From: Candidatus Poribacteria bacterium
Lineage (GTDB): Bacteria > Poribacteria > WGA-4E > WGA-3G
Length of the DNA: 64,000 bases
Direction: 5' to 3'
NCBI GenBank assembly: GCA_022826805.1
Contig: JAJDUH010000044.1
Location: 1 to 64,000 of the forward strand
Of this stretch, positions 17,452 through 26,024 are shown in pieces (within the stretch, counting starts at the first letter, position 1; the number at the start of each line of letters is the position of its first letter). The notes beneath the pieces are model-generated. The model did not search any database. It was not told the origin of the DNA and saw nothing but the letters and a program-made list of their open reading frames with translations. A program made the position numbers and the translations under genes.

Positions 17452-18216
17452 CTAATCATTCAATTTCAGGTCTGCCCATGTCGTAGCGAGTTTCCCTTCA
17501 GGTTCGACAGCCAACTTTTGGGGATCAAAGTTATCGTCGAAGATTTCTGCTTCATGTTCAGGTGTGGCAACAACAACATTATCAACGCCGTAAATACCGA
17601 ATTTCCAGCAGTCGAAACTCATGTTTCCCGACTTATAGGTATCGTCCTTAACTTCCCATTCAGCGACCTGTATCTTTTTCTTCTTATCTGTCACATCCCA
17701 TATATGAATGGTCACGCGCTTTTCCTCGGTCATTAACGCAGCTTTCAATATGAAATGGTCAGATGCTGCATCGTAGTTAGACGACGCTGGACCGCCCTTT
17801 GCTGGAAAAGGTTGCCAAGCAGCAACAGGTCCAGCTTTATTCGTTGTCACTTTGACGCTGTTGCGTCCCCACCAGCGCATCCAATAAGAACCCTCTGGTG
17901 TCTGCCGCAGCGCACCACCCCCATCTCCTTGTCCGCTCCATTCAATGATGAACCATTCGTAATAGATGATGATATCGTTGAAGTTTTGAGCGGACACAAG
18001 ACTCACGTAGTCCCCACCGGATTTCCCTTGGTCCAGATAGAGGATACCGTCTTTAATGTAGACAAATTTCTGGTAATTCGTCCGCCATTTCGTGGTTAAA
18101 TCCAACTCCCCCTCAAAATCTTCCTGTAACAAGATTTCTGCTGACACATTAAACGCTACAAAAGCAAGAATCATTAGAATCAAGAGACATCTAATAGCAT
18201 GTATCATTTTTCCCAA
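17452..18216 (-). CDS. secreted LamG/DUF1080-like protein with GKLATTW tail
   Basis: A 254-residue exported protein. A signal peptide (CLLILMILAFVAFNVSA) precedes a beta-sandwich-like body with FEGELDLTTKWR, GDYVSLVSAQNFND and FGIYGVDNVVVATPEHE, similar to LamG or DUF1080 lectin-like folds that bind glycans. The last 20 residues (17455-17514), LAVEPEGKLATTWADLKLND, match the ends of three other secreted proteins here (20155, 28593, 33331). The shared end is discussed as a possible sorting signal. The function is probably extracellular carbohydrate binding, by inference. Confidence 0.8.
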   Translation of the reverse strand: MGKMIHAIRCLLILMILAFVAFNVSAEILLQEDFEGELDLTTKWRTNYQKFVYIKDGILYLDQGKSGGDYVSLVSAQNFNDIIIYYEWFIIEWSGQGDGGGALRQTPEGSYWMRWWGRNSVKVTTNKAGPVAAWQPFPAKGGPASSNYDAASDHFILKAALMTEEKRVTIHIWDVTDKKKKIQVAEWEVKDDTYKSGNMSFDCWKFGIYGVDNVVVATPEHEAEIFDDNFDPQKLAVEPEGKLATTWADLKLND

Positions 18217-18437
18217 GCTCCTTTGTTAGGATTCATCTGGGCAGGTCATGTAAGGAAATTGAGACAAATTGTGGTTTAAGAACACAATAGTCTTAATCAC
18301 GATATTACGCAGGCGAGGCGAAATTCACCCAGCCAAACGATGTTGAGACTAATCAAGGGAGTATACCAGACACGATAATTTACCTCAAGGAAAAACTTCT
18401 GGATAGATAGGGTCATTAAAGGACCTTATCTTTTGGG

Positions 18438-18466
18438 TTGACCTCTGTTCGTCTTTATCCTATGAT
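18438..18466 (+). promoter_or_regulatory. sigma-70 promoter for the large TPR protein
   Basis: TTGACC at 18438-18443, a 17-base spacer, and TATGAT at 18461-18466, 36 bases before the start codon at 18502. Confidence 0.75.
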
Positions 18467-18501
18467 AAGACGTGAAGGTTTAGCCTTAAAAGGAAAGTTC
18501 G

Positions 18502-20091
18502 ATGAAAGGAAACTATTGTGCGCTGCTTCTGGTTTGCTGCACGCTGTTCCTCTGTAGTAAAACAGGCGTGTTTGCTCTTGCAAACGATTTTTCTCAGCAG
18601 GTTGGATCGGAAGGAAACAAACACAATACGCTCATGCCCAATTGGGTGCCGCAGCCGGGCGATATGGAACGCGTCGAAGAACAGCGCCTATTAGCGGTTG
18701 TTACAGCAGCACAGAAAATATTGGTTGAAGCACCTAAAGATGCAACCGCTTGGGGGCAGTTGGGTAATATTTATTTTGTTCACGGCTGGGAGGTAGAGGC
18801 AGCTGCGTGTTATCGAAAGGCAGTTGAGATTGCACCCAATGAATTCCGCTGGTTATACTACCTCGGAATGACCACCTATAAGACCGATCCGCGAGTGGCT
18901 GTCCAAGCTTTAGCGGAAGCTATAAAACTCGATTCTCAATACGCGCCTGCCTATGTTTATCACGCCGCTGCGCTTCGAAGTCTCGGACATCTTGAGCAAG
19001 CAAAAACACACCTGGAAACTGCTAATGAATTAGATTCACGGAATCCGTTTGCGTCTTTATGGCTTGGTGAGCTCGCGTTCGCTGAGCAGCAGTTTGGCGC
19101 AGCGCGAAGCCACTTGCAACAAGCTTTAAAACTGAACCCAGAACAGAGCGAGGCACACGCGACAATGGCACAGGTTGCGATGGCACTCGGAACCATAGAT
19201 ACTGCCACTCAGCACGCGCAAGCCTCTCGAAAACGGACAAAATACACACAGATGCGTGATCCGCTGTGGTGGGATGTGCTAAAGCTAGGCGTAACAGCGC
19301 AACGGTACGCTGAACGTGGGAATCTATATCTACAGCAAGGAGATTTCAAACGCGCCGTCAGTGAGTTGGAAGTGGCAATATCGGGGTTTGACAAAGATGC
19401 ACACCTCTGGCTAAATTATGGAATCGCTCTCCTACTCAACAAACAATATGGTGAAGCTGCCGCTGTTTTAGAGAATACATTAATTGTTATCCGAGACAAT
19501 GAGAAGACAACTCAAAATCCGACAGAACTTGCTGATTTAAAAGTCCAAAGCCATTACAATTTAGGACTCGCTTACTACCATAGTGGTCAAATCGAGAAAG
19601 CGATTGGTGCCTATCAAACAGCGATCCAACTTGAACCGAATTTTGCTGATGCTTACGGTGGGCTTGGGGTTATATACTGGCGAAGTGGAAACCTTGATGA
19701 TGCGATTCGGCACTGCCAAAAAGCGATTAAGATTGCACCTGAAAACATTGAGTTTCATAAAAATTTGACGCGGATTTATTGGCAGAAGGGGATGTACGAT
19801 GCAGCCGCGGTGGGGTATCGGATTATCCTTGAGCTGAACCCTTCAGATGAAAACTCGCTGCACCACCTCGGCTTGATTTTGCTGTCGAAACAAGAATACC
19901 ATGAAGCGATTTCTTGCTTTCAAAAAGTGCTTCAAACCAATCCAGATAACGCGCTAACGCACGGTGCTTTGGGAACTGCCTACTACAAGTTGGGAGAGAA
20001 TGATCCCGCTATTCATGAATTTCAAGAGGTGCTACGTTTGGATCCGAGAAATCAAAATGCTCGTGAAATGCTGGATCGACTTCTACGCTAA
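18502..20091 (+). CDS. exported TPR-repeat protein
   Basis: A 529-residue protein with an N-terminal signal segment (MKGNYCALLLVCCTLFLCSKT) and about a dozen tetratricopeptide repeats. Examples are AWGQLGNIYFVHGWEVEAAA, HYNLGLAYYHSGQIEKAIGA and THGALGTAYYKLGENDPAIH. TPRs form a superhelix that docks partner proteins. A non-repeat hinge (RTKYTQMRDPLWWDVLKLG) splits the array. It has its own promoter and terminator, so it is a single-gene transcript. The partner is unknown. Confidence 0.9.
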   Translation: MKGNYCALLLVCCTLFLCSKTGVFALANDFSQQVGSEGNKHNTLMPNWVPQPGDMERVEEQRLLAVVTAAQKILVEAPKDATAWGQLGNIYFVHGWEVEAAACYRKAVEIAPNEFRWLYYLGMTTYKTDPRVAVQALAEAIKLDSQYAPAYVYHAAALRSLGHLEQAKTHLETANELDSRNPFASLWLGELAFAEQQFGAARSHLQQALKLNPEQSEAHATMAQVAMALGTIDTATQHAQASRKRTKYTQMRDPLWWDVLKLGVTAQRYAERGNLYLQQGDFKRAVSELEVAISGFDKDAHLWLNYGIALLLNKQYGEAAAVLENTLIVIRDNEKTTQNPTELADLKVQSHYNLGLAYYHSGQIEKAIGAYQTAIQLEPNFADAYGGLGVIYWRSGNLDDAIRHCQKAIKIAPENIEFHKNLTRIYWQKGMYDAAAVGYRIILELNPSDENSLHHLGLILLSKQEYHEAISCFQKVLQTNPDNALTHGALGTAYYKLGENDPAIHEFQEVLRLDPRNQNAREMLDRLLR

Positions 20092-20101
20092 TTAAAAAAG
20101 G

Positions 20102-20129
20102 TGGGCATCACATTCGTGATGCCCATTTT
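20102..20129 (+). terminator. rho-independent terminator after the TPR gene
   Basis: A perfect 10-bp stem, TGGGCATCAC at 20102-20111 and its complement at 20116-20125, with loop ATTC and TTTT after it. Confidence 0.9.
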
Positions 20130-20154
20130 CGTTCCTTTATTTCCAGAGCGGTGC

Positions 20155-20988
20155 CTACTGCCAACTTCTCGGCTCTCGCGGAGTAAACGATTTAGGCACC
20201 CTATAATACTTGTCTTTTACCCGACCCCATCTCGTAGGCAACTTGCCTTCTGGCTCGATGGCATAAACCCGATCCATCGCCTCCTGGATTTCGTCTTGAT
20301 CAAGCGCAACACTCCAGATTGCCACCTCATCGACGAGCCCAATGTAGTGTTCCCTATTTCCTTCGCTGTTGCGTCCAATCGATACAGGAACATCGTTTGT
20401 ATCAATCTTACCTTTGGCATCCCCTTCCACTTCTACTTCACCATCATAGTACATTTTCATCTCGCTTCCATCGTAGGTAGCGGTTACATGCGTCCACTCC
20501 TCCGCGGGCAAGTTCGAAGTCTCACCATCGCCAACCCGCTTTTCTGTCCCCTTATTAACAGAGATAATAAAACCGGTTTTTCCGTTATTCCCGCCAAATT
20601 CATAGAACCCATAGACCATCCATGGAGCGGTATCACCTGCCCAGGTCTTCACAATAATACGGAACCACTCATTTGTGAACTCGGTCGGATACACCCAACA
20701 CATCAAAGTGATTTCATCCGTGATATCCAATGATTTGGAATCTGGCACTTCAACCCAACCACCTGCTTCGCCGCTCAGTTCGACTGCCTGGCCAATTTTG
20801 CCCTTTACTCGCTTTCCTTTGTGGATTGTCCCATCATTTTTATGCTTGGACTTATCTTTGGCTGTATCACCTTTCGCTTCGTCGAAGGAGAGATAGAGTG
20901 CCAAATCGTCCTCTCGAACGGCTTCCCCAACGGTTCCGAAAACTACAATTAAACAAATTGATAGTAAGCTTATGGTCAAAATCTTCAT
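20155..20988 (-). CDS. secreted LamG-domain protein with GKLxTxW motif
   Basis: A 277-residue exported protein. The signal peptide is MKILTISLLSICLIVVFGTVGEA-like, and I chose ATG at 20988 because AGGAGGT sits just upstream. The body is a LamG/concanavalin-type sandwich: LALYLSFDEAKGDTAKDKS, WVEVPDSKSLDITDEITLMC, EEWTHVTATYDGSEMKMYYD and HYIGLVDEVAIW. Near the end it carries YAIEPEGKLPTRWGRVK, the shared tail motif, but here 19 more residues follow (to PREPRSWQ). It probably binds glycans outside the cell or in the envelope. Confidence 0.88.
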   Translation of the reverse strand: MKILTISLLSICLIVVFGTVGEAVREDDLALYLSFDEAKGDTAKDKSKHKNDGTIHKGKRVKGKIGQAVELSGEAGGWVEVPDSKSLDITDEITLMCWVYPTEFTNEWFRIIVKTWAGDTAPWMVYGFYEFGGNNGKTGFIISVNKGTEKRVGDGETSNLPAEEWTHVTATYDGSEMKMYYDGEVEVEGDAKGKIDTNDVPVSIGRNSEGNREHYIGLVDEVAIWSVALDQDEIQEAMDRVYAIEPEGKLPTRWGRVKDKYYRVPKSFTPREPRSWQ

Positions 20989-21337
20989 CGAAATATACCT
21001 CCTGAGGTATTTGTATTCGATATTTATACGAACGCTATAAGATGTAGACTGCTTTACCAATACTGTCATTTTATAAAAAAACCAAATTAAACGCAATATT
21101 TACCTGTTTTCACGGCAGAGTATTTAGCTTTTGGCAATTAGCAGTCAGCAGCGTTTCTGTCTGAATAAGGATTTGCAGGATTCGTTGGTTGTCGGTGAGA
21201 AGCACCGTGATCTGAAGATCGTTCATACAAGAGCGCTAAATTGTCCCTATTTCTCTTGATGCCTCCTTCCTAACATGCTATACTTTGATACCGCGCATTA
21301 TGAAAACAAAGAAAGATATGAGGAGGATTTACGGTAA
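20989..21337. other. divergent spacer before GH32
   Basis: This spacer holds the ribosome-binding site of the LamG gene at its left end and the GH32 promoter at its right end. The middle has one copy of the TTAGCAGTCAGCAG-like repeat near 21136. I see no gene in it. Confidence 0.6.
21256..21284 (+). promoter_or_regulatory. sigma-70 promoter for the GH32 gene
   Basis: TTGATG at 21256-21261, 17-base spacer, TATACT at 21279-21284. The gene starts at 21338 after AGGAGGA. Confidence 0.75.
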
Positions 21338-22891
21338 ATGGATTCAGAAACGACAATAGAAAAACTCCATGAACACATCGGCAATGCTCGTGACTTGCGA
21401 GAATATCTCTCGGCGGACCCACACCGTCCACGTTATCACCTGCTCCCACCTGACGGGTTTTTCAACGACGCAAACTGTACCATCTTTTGGAATGGACGGT
21501 ACCACGTCTTCTACCTTGGACGTATGCCAAACCCGAACGGAGGCGAGTGGCTGCCAGTCCTCGACCACTCTTCCAGCTGCGATCTGGTGCATTGGATACA
21601 CCACCCACCAGCGATAAAACCTGCTACTGATGGATCCATGCCACGTGGGATATACAGCGGCGATGCTATTGAAAACGCGCCAATTCCGACCATGATTTAC
21701 CACGTCCCGAATCAAGGCACCTGTATTGCGACCAGCGACGATCCTGATTTAATCCACTGGACACCTTCGCCTGAAAATCCGGTCATTCCAATGCCAGACG
21801 AACCGCAAGAATATATCGTCTTTGATCCGTGCGCTTGGTACGAAAACGGCACTTATTACGCTCTCATAGGCAACAAAAACAGCAGACCCGGATATGAAGG
21901 CGATGCCACGAGCCTTTTCCGTTCAGAAGACTGTATCCATTGGGAATACCGCGGTCCGTTCTACAAATCCACACGCCGTTGGACGGATGAAGTTGAGGAT
22001 TGCGCCTGCCCCGATTTCTTTCCACTCGGCGATAAATATATGCTTCTGATGCACGGACACCGCCCTTATGGCATGGCACACTACTATCTTGGGCGTTATG
22101 AAGATGAACAGTTCTATCCAGAAACACACGGACGTATGAACTGGCAAGGTGGGCAACTCTCTGGTCCCGAATCGCTCCTCGACGATAAAGGACGACGCAT
22201 TTTCTTCGGTTGGATCCGCGAAGCACGTCCATGGGAACAACACGGTTGGGCATCTGTGATGACGCTGCCGCGGCTGCTATCGTTGAATGAAGATAGAAGC
22301 CTCCGTATTGAACCCGTTCCAGAACTCGAAAAACTTCGTACCAAGCACTATCACCAAGAGACAATCCAACTTAAGGCTGATGCAGAACGCAATATTGCAG
22401 CAGTGAAGGGCGACCGTCTCGAACTAAAGGTGGAAATTGACCTGAGGGGTGCGACAGAAAAATATAAAGCAAAGACAAATTGCGGCTTAATACCACAATT
22501 TGGTGTGAAGATTCGCCAATCCCCGGATGGTGAAGAGGAGACGGCTATTGTCTATTTGCCGACTACTGAGATACTCAAAATCGATCTCACGAAATCAACT
22601 TTAGACGATGAAGTAAAATATCCACGTCTGACACCACAAGACGAAGACGGTGGAGAAAAATATACGAATTCGCAGGAAGCACCCTTCACACTGGCTGAAG
22701 GGGAACCTCTGAAACTGCATATCTTCTTAGATAGATCTGTAGTGGAAGTTTTTGTCAACAGTAGATTGTGTTTAACCCAGCGTATCTACCCGACACGCGC
22801 CGATAGCCTCGGCATCTCAATACTCGCCAGTGGTGGTGAGGCAATGCTAAACAGCCTGGATGCATGGACAATGACCTCAACTGTGGCGTGA
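21338..22891 (+). CDS. glycoside hydrolase family 32 (fructan/sucrose-type)
   Basis: A 517-residue five-bladed propeller enzyme that hydrolyses beta-fructosidic bonds, with a C-terminal beta-sandwich. The nucleophile region is PDGFFNDANC (Asp44), a variant of the family WMNDPNG. The RDP-equivalent is FDP at 162-164, and the acid/base region is EDCACPDFF with Glu220. The sandwich begins near residue 350 and ends with RSVVEVFVNSRL, typical of GH32. No signal peptide is visible, so it may be cytoplasmic. The beta-hydroxyacid dehydrogenase follows 45 bases downstream, probably in one transcript. Confidence 0.9.
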   Translation: MDSETTIEKLHEHIGNARDLREYLSADPHRPRYHLLPPDGFFNDANCTIFWNGRYHVFYLGRMPNPNGGEWLPVLDHSSSCDLVHWIHHPPAIKPATDGSMPRGIYSGDAIENAPIPTMIYHVPNQGTCIATSDDPDLIHWTPSPENPVIPMPDEPQEYIVFDPCAWYENGTYYALIGNKNSRPGYEGDATSLFRSEDCIHWEYRGPFYKSTRRWTDEVEDCACPDFFPLGDKYMLLMHGHRPYGMAHYYLGRYEDEQFYPETHGRMNWQGGQLSGPESLLDDKGRRIFFGWIREARPWEQHGWASVMTLPRLLSLNEDRSLRIEPVPELEKLRTKHYHQETIQLKADAERNIAAVKGDRLELKVEIDLRGATEKYKAKTNCGLIPQFGVKIRQSPDGEEETAIVYLPTTEILKIDLTKSTLDDEVKYPRLTPQDEDGGEKYTNSQEAPFTLAEGEPLKLHIFLDRSVVEVFVNSRLCLTQRIYPTRADSLGISILASGGEAMLNSLDAWTMTSTVA

Positions 22892-22936
22892 TTACGATAA
22901 TAACTATCAGCAACTGAATCGTAGGAATATAATATT

Positions 22937-23827
22937 ATGAAATCTCAACAACTCCCCACAATCGGTTTTATTGGACTCGGAAATATGGGCGGAAGAATGG
23001 CAAAGAATCTTCACAACGCTGGGTATCCGCTCATCGGATATGATATTGATGCGGCAAAATGTACGGCACTCGCTGCGATAGGAGCGACTGCTGGTAAGAA
23101 TGCCACCGAAGTTGTGCAAAATAATGAGGTCGTCATGACCAGTTTACGCTCCTCCGATGTTTTTTGCAGCGTCGCAGAAGAATCCCTAATACCCAATGCC
23201 CGCGCTGGTCAAGTTTTTATTGATTTAGGCACGACAAGAGTAAAGGAGACGCGAGACATAGGGGTGGCACTCGCTGAGAAAGGTGCTACGCTGATAGATG
23301 CCCCAGTGAGCGGTGGACCCCAAGGATCCGAAACAGGAACGCTTCGTATGTTTGTTGGTGGCGAGGCAGCAGTCGTCGAAAGCTGCCGTCCGATTTTAGA
23401 AGTGCTTGGGGAACCACAAAATGTGGTCTATTGCGGTCCGAGTGGTTCCGGGCAGATTGTCAAGGGTGTGAACCAACTGGCTATGGGACTCGGGGACGCA
23501 GCGTTTATGGAAGCGATGGCATTCGGCGTCTGTGCTGGTGTGGATCCAGTGGCTATTCGTGAAGCGGTCGGTATGGGTGATGGGTGGCGTGGACAGTTTG
23601 ATAGAATCGCCAAACGCATTATTGATGGAGAAGGTGGGACGCTCGTCATTAAATATCCTGAATTGCCCTATTTCCTCGAAGCGGCAGAAGCCTCCGGATT
23701 TGAAATTCCGATGACCGAAGCACTTTATGAGTTCTGTAAGAATGAGAATTACGAGATGTTTGACAACATGAATCGTCCTTCGCGTTCATTTTGGCGGACA
23801 CTGACAAAGGATTCTGATTCAGAATAG
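22937..23827 (+). CDS. beta-hydroxyacid dehydrogenase (3-hydroxyisobutyrate DH-like)
   Basis: A 296-residue NAD(P)-dependent dehydrogenase of the 6-phosphogluconate/3-hydroxyisobutyrate superfamily. It has a Rossmann motif (IGFIGLGNMGGRMAKNL), the substrate-binding DAPVSGGPQGSETGTL, and the catalytic Lys in GSGQIVKGVNQ. The substrate could be a hydroxyisobutyrate-, tartronate semialdehyde- or similar acid. It is downstream of GH32 with no separate promoter seen. Confidence 0.9.
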   Translation: MKSQQLPTIGFIGLGNMGGRMAKNLHNAGYPLIGYDIDAAKCTALAAIGATAGKNATEVVQNNEVVMTSLRSSDVFCSVAEESLIPNARAGQVFIDLGTTRVKETRDIGVALAEKGATLIDAPVSGGPQGSETGTLRMFVGGEAAVVESCRPILEVLGEPQNVVYCGPSGSGQIVKGVNQLAMGLGDAAFMEAMAFGVCAGVDPVAIREAVGMGDGWRGQFDRIAKRIIDGEGGTLVIKYPELPYFLEAAEASGFEIPMTEALYEFCKNENYEMFDNMNRPSRSFWRTLTKDSDSE

Positions 23828-23837
23828 TATGAGAAAG

Positions 23838-23897
23838 TTGAGGTTGCAAACCGCTTCTACAAAGAACGCAAGATCGGGGTTACAAACCACTCCTACA
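23838..23897 (+). repeat. two direct units of a short intergenic repeat
   Basis: GAGGTTGCAAACCGCTTCTACA-like and GGGGTTACAAACCACTCCTACA-like units lie 36 bases apart in the convergent spacer after the dehydrogenase gene. Their spacing and similarity suggest a dispersed repeat family. No further copies are obvious in the window. Confidence 0.45.
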
Positions 23898-23900
23898 GGA

Positions 23901-24671
23901 TTAGTCGGTATCGAATACGTCAGACATTTCGACGTGTAATGACGCTAAGAGTTCTCTTTTCAAACGAATGAACGCAGCATCCGTGATGTCCCGTGGACGC
24001 GGTAAAGGGACAGGAAGTTCAGCCTTGAGTGTTGCAGGTCGGGCTGTCAGCACATAAATCTTGTCTGCAAGTAGCAACGCTTCCTCAATATCGTGGGTAA
24101 TGAGCAGCACGGTCTGTTTATCTTCCGCCCAGATGCCGAGCAAGATGGATTGCATGACGGTGCGTGTCATTGCATCTAATGCGCCGAAGGGTTCATCTAA
24201 GAGCAGAACGTCCTTCCGAAACAGAAGTGTCCGAACGAGTGCGACGCGCTGCCGCATCCCTCCCGACAGTTGCATCGGATAACTATTTTCAAATCCGCTC
24301 AATCCGAGCTGAGCCAAACGTTTTTCTCCCTCTGCCCTTGCGCAGTCAATCGGTTCATTGTGAATTTCTGGACCGATAAGAACATTCTTGAGTACAGTTC
24401 GCCACGGCAAAAGAAGATCCTTCTGTTGCATATAGGCGAAGTCGCCGGTGTTACCATAGATGCGCTTGCCTTTGAGATAAATTTCCCCAGTGTCTGGCAC
24501 AAGTAACCCAGAGATGATATTAAAGAGCGTGCTTTTGCCACAACCAGAAGGACCCAATAAAGCGACAAATTGCCCGTCATCAACGGAGAAGTTTAAATCT
24601 TCCAGCACCTGCAATTGAGCACCTTCCTGAACAAAGGTCTGTGTTAAATTCTGGATCTCTAATCTACTCAT
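23901..24671 (-). CDS. ABC transporter ATP-binding protein (SsuB/TauB-like)
   Basis: A 256-residue ATPase subunit of the nitrate/sulfonate/taurine import type. It has Walker A GPSGCGKS, the signature LSGGMRQRVALVR, Walker B VLLLDEPFGALDAMTR and the switch His in LLITHDIEEA. The C-terminal PVPLPRPRDITD matches SsuB/TauB relatives. ATG at 24671 is preferred; a GTG at 24701 would overlap the upstream gene. No permease or binding protein is next to it, so either these lie elsewhere or it is an orphan. It follows the DUF58 stop by 13 bases, which implies one transcript. Confidence 0.9.
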   Translation of the reverse strand: MSRLEIQNLTQTFVQEGAQLQVLEDLNFSVDDGQFVALLGPSGCGKSTLFNIISGLLVPDTGEIYLKGKRIYGNTGDFAYMQQKDLLLPWRTVLKNVLIGPEIHNEPIDCARAEGEKRLAQLGLSGFENSYPMQLSGGMRQRVALVRTLLFRKDVLLLDEPFGALDAMTRTVMQSILLGIWAEDKQTVLLITHDIEEALLLADKIYVLTARPATLKAELPVPLPRPRDITDAAFIRLKRELLASLHVEMSDVFDTD

Positions 24672-24684
24672 AATCTCATGGACT

Positions 24685-25560
24685 TCAACTTCGGGCAGCA
24701 CGTTGACGGAAAAACCGGATAAGCGGTTTTACGTAAGGTTCATCTGTTTTAATATGAATAGCATCGATCTGATTTGATCGAAAAATCTGCCTACGCTCCG
24801 CATCGGCATACTGATTATGTTCCTTATACAATTGCCGCGCTTCCTCGGAACGGGTATCAATAATGATTGTCTCTCCGCTCTCAGCATGCTCCAGTTCTAT
24901 GAGCCCGACATTCGGTAATTCTACCTCGCGCCTATCTTGTAAGGTAATAGCAATGAGTGAATGCTGTTTACTGCTCAAACGCAGCTGCTTCTCATACCCC
25001 GTATCTTTGAAATCCGAGATGAGAAACACAACACTGTGAGGTTTGAGCACGCGATCGGCGAAACCCAACGCGGTTTCAATATTTGTGCCAGGCTGCTTCG
25101 GTTGAAAATGTAGAATATCCCGGACGACGCGTAAGACGTGTCTTCTCCCTTTCCGCGGCGCGACGAAGTGCTCAACGGTGTCGGTAAAACAGATAAGTCC
25201 AACCTTGTCGTTATTTTTGATGGCGGAAAAGGCAAGGAGTGCCGCAATTTCGGCAGCAATCTCCGCTTTCGTCTCAGCGATACTTCCGAAACTGGTCGAG
25301 GCACTCATATCCACAACCAACATCATAACGAGTTCACGTTCTTCAACGTATTTTTTTATGTAGGCTTGCCCCATACGTGCGGTGACGTTCCAATCAATCG
25401 TACGAATTTCATCGCCTACTTGATATTCACGAACCTCATCAAAGGTAATCCCTTGTCCCTTGAAGACGCTCTGATATTCGCCTGCAAAAACGGTGCTAAC
25501 TAAGCGGTCGGTAAATATTTCGATACGTTGAATCTTTTTCAGAATATCTTTTTCATTCAT
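24685..25560 (-). CDS. DUF58 domain protein with vWA-like fold
   Basis: A 291-residue protein with the DUF58 signature (GITFDEVREYQVGDEIRTID) followed by DMSASTSFGS, a metal-ion-dependent adhesion site-like motif of von Willebrand A folds. DUF58 proteins are usually encoded beside MoxR ATPases and are thought to help assemble metal-containing or envelope complexes. Here no MoxR is adjacent; an ABC ATPase follows instead. I chose ATG at 25560, where MNEKDILKKIQR begins the typical domain. The Shine-Dalgarno sequence is weak (AAAGC). Confidence 0.85.
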   Translation of the reverse strand: MNEKDILKKIQRIEIFTDRLVSTVFAGEYQSVFKGQGITFDEVREYQVGDEIRTIDWNVTARMGQAYIKKYVEERELVMMLVVDMSASTSFGSIAETKAEIAAEIAALLAFSAIKNNDKVGLICFTDTVEHFVAPRKGRRHVLRVVRDILHFQPKQPGTNIETALGFADRVLKPHSVVFLISDFKDTGYEKQLRLSSKQHSLIAITLQDRREVELPNVGLIELEHAESGETIIIDTRSEEARQLYKEHNQYADAERRQIFRSNQIDAIHIKTDEPYVKPLIRFFRQRAARS

Positions 25561-25607
25561 CAGCTTTGCTTTGTATAACGCAAGTTGCCACCTTTGTAGC
25601 ATACAGG

Positions 25608-25697
25608 GAATGCCATACGGCATTCATACCCCGGTCTATGCCCACAGGCATAGATACCGTTGATTCGAAGCCCATACGGGCTTCATACCGTTGATTC
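25608..25697. repeat. array of three hairpin repeats with ATACC(GTTGATTC) boxes
   Basis: Three short stems in a row: GAATGCC/GGCATTC (25608-25625), CTATGCC/GGCATAG (25636-25653) and GAAGCCC/GGGCTTC (25667-25684). Each has a 4-base loop (ATAC, CACA, ATAC). The second and third are followed by ATACCGTTGATTC; the first by ATACC only. Related copies lie near 51510-51539 and 57495-57525 in the opposite orientation. The arms change together, so base pairing is preserved. Confidence 0.75.
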
Positions 25698-25723
25698 TGA
25701 TTTGTCAGTCTGTGCATCCGCAT

Positions 25724-25750
25724 GCGCAAACTAACAATTTACACTACAAA
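25724..25750. repeat. dispersed repeat arm, 11735 family
   Basis: A 27-base sequence starting GCGCAAACTAACAATTTACA and ending CTACAAA. A shortened left arm (TTTGTCAGTCTGTGCA near 25701) can pair with it. Confidence 0.6.
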
Positions 25751-26024
25751 ATTCTGTGAATAATGGACCATCTTCCATAAAAAAACGAAGTCTGCATACC
25801 AAAATTTTGTAAATAGCAACTTAGGTTTGTATAAGGAAAAGTGCTTGTTTAACTTCTTGAAGACCATTATACTATTGAAAAGGAGCAGAATCAATATCTT
25901 TTTAGTCGCTGTCAGCGGTCAGCAATCAGCGGTCAGTTTTTAAGACATAGCATTCCGCTGGCGCATGGAGATTCATATGCCTGCTTCTGAAAACTGACAA
26001 CCAACAATCGATTTCAGGGTAACT

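Larger units (their letters stand above)
25561..26024. other. repeat-rich intergenic region
   Basis: Holds a three-unit array of GAATCAAC-associated hairpins (25608-25697), one arm of the 11735 inverted-repeat family (25724-25750) and a cluster of TCAGCGGTCAGCAATCAGCGGTCAG-like repeats near 25908-25936. No gene is visible. The HAD gene starts at 26025. Confidence 0.7.

Noticed and set aside
21864..22364. A 166-residue minus-strand protein within GH32
   Set aside because: It is a shadow of the GH32 gene; the GH32 frame has catalytic motifs throughout.
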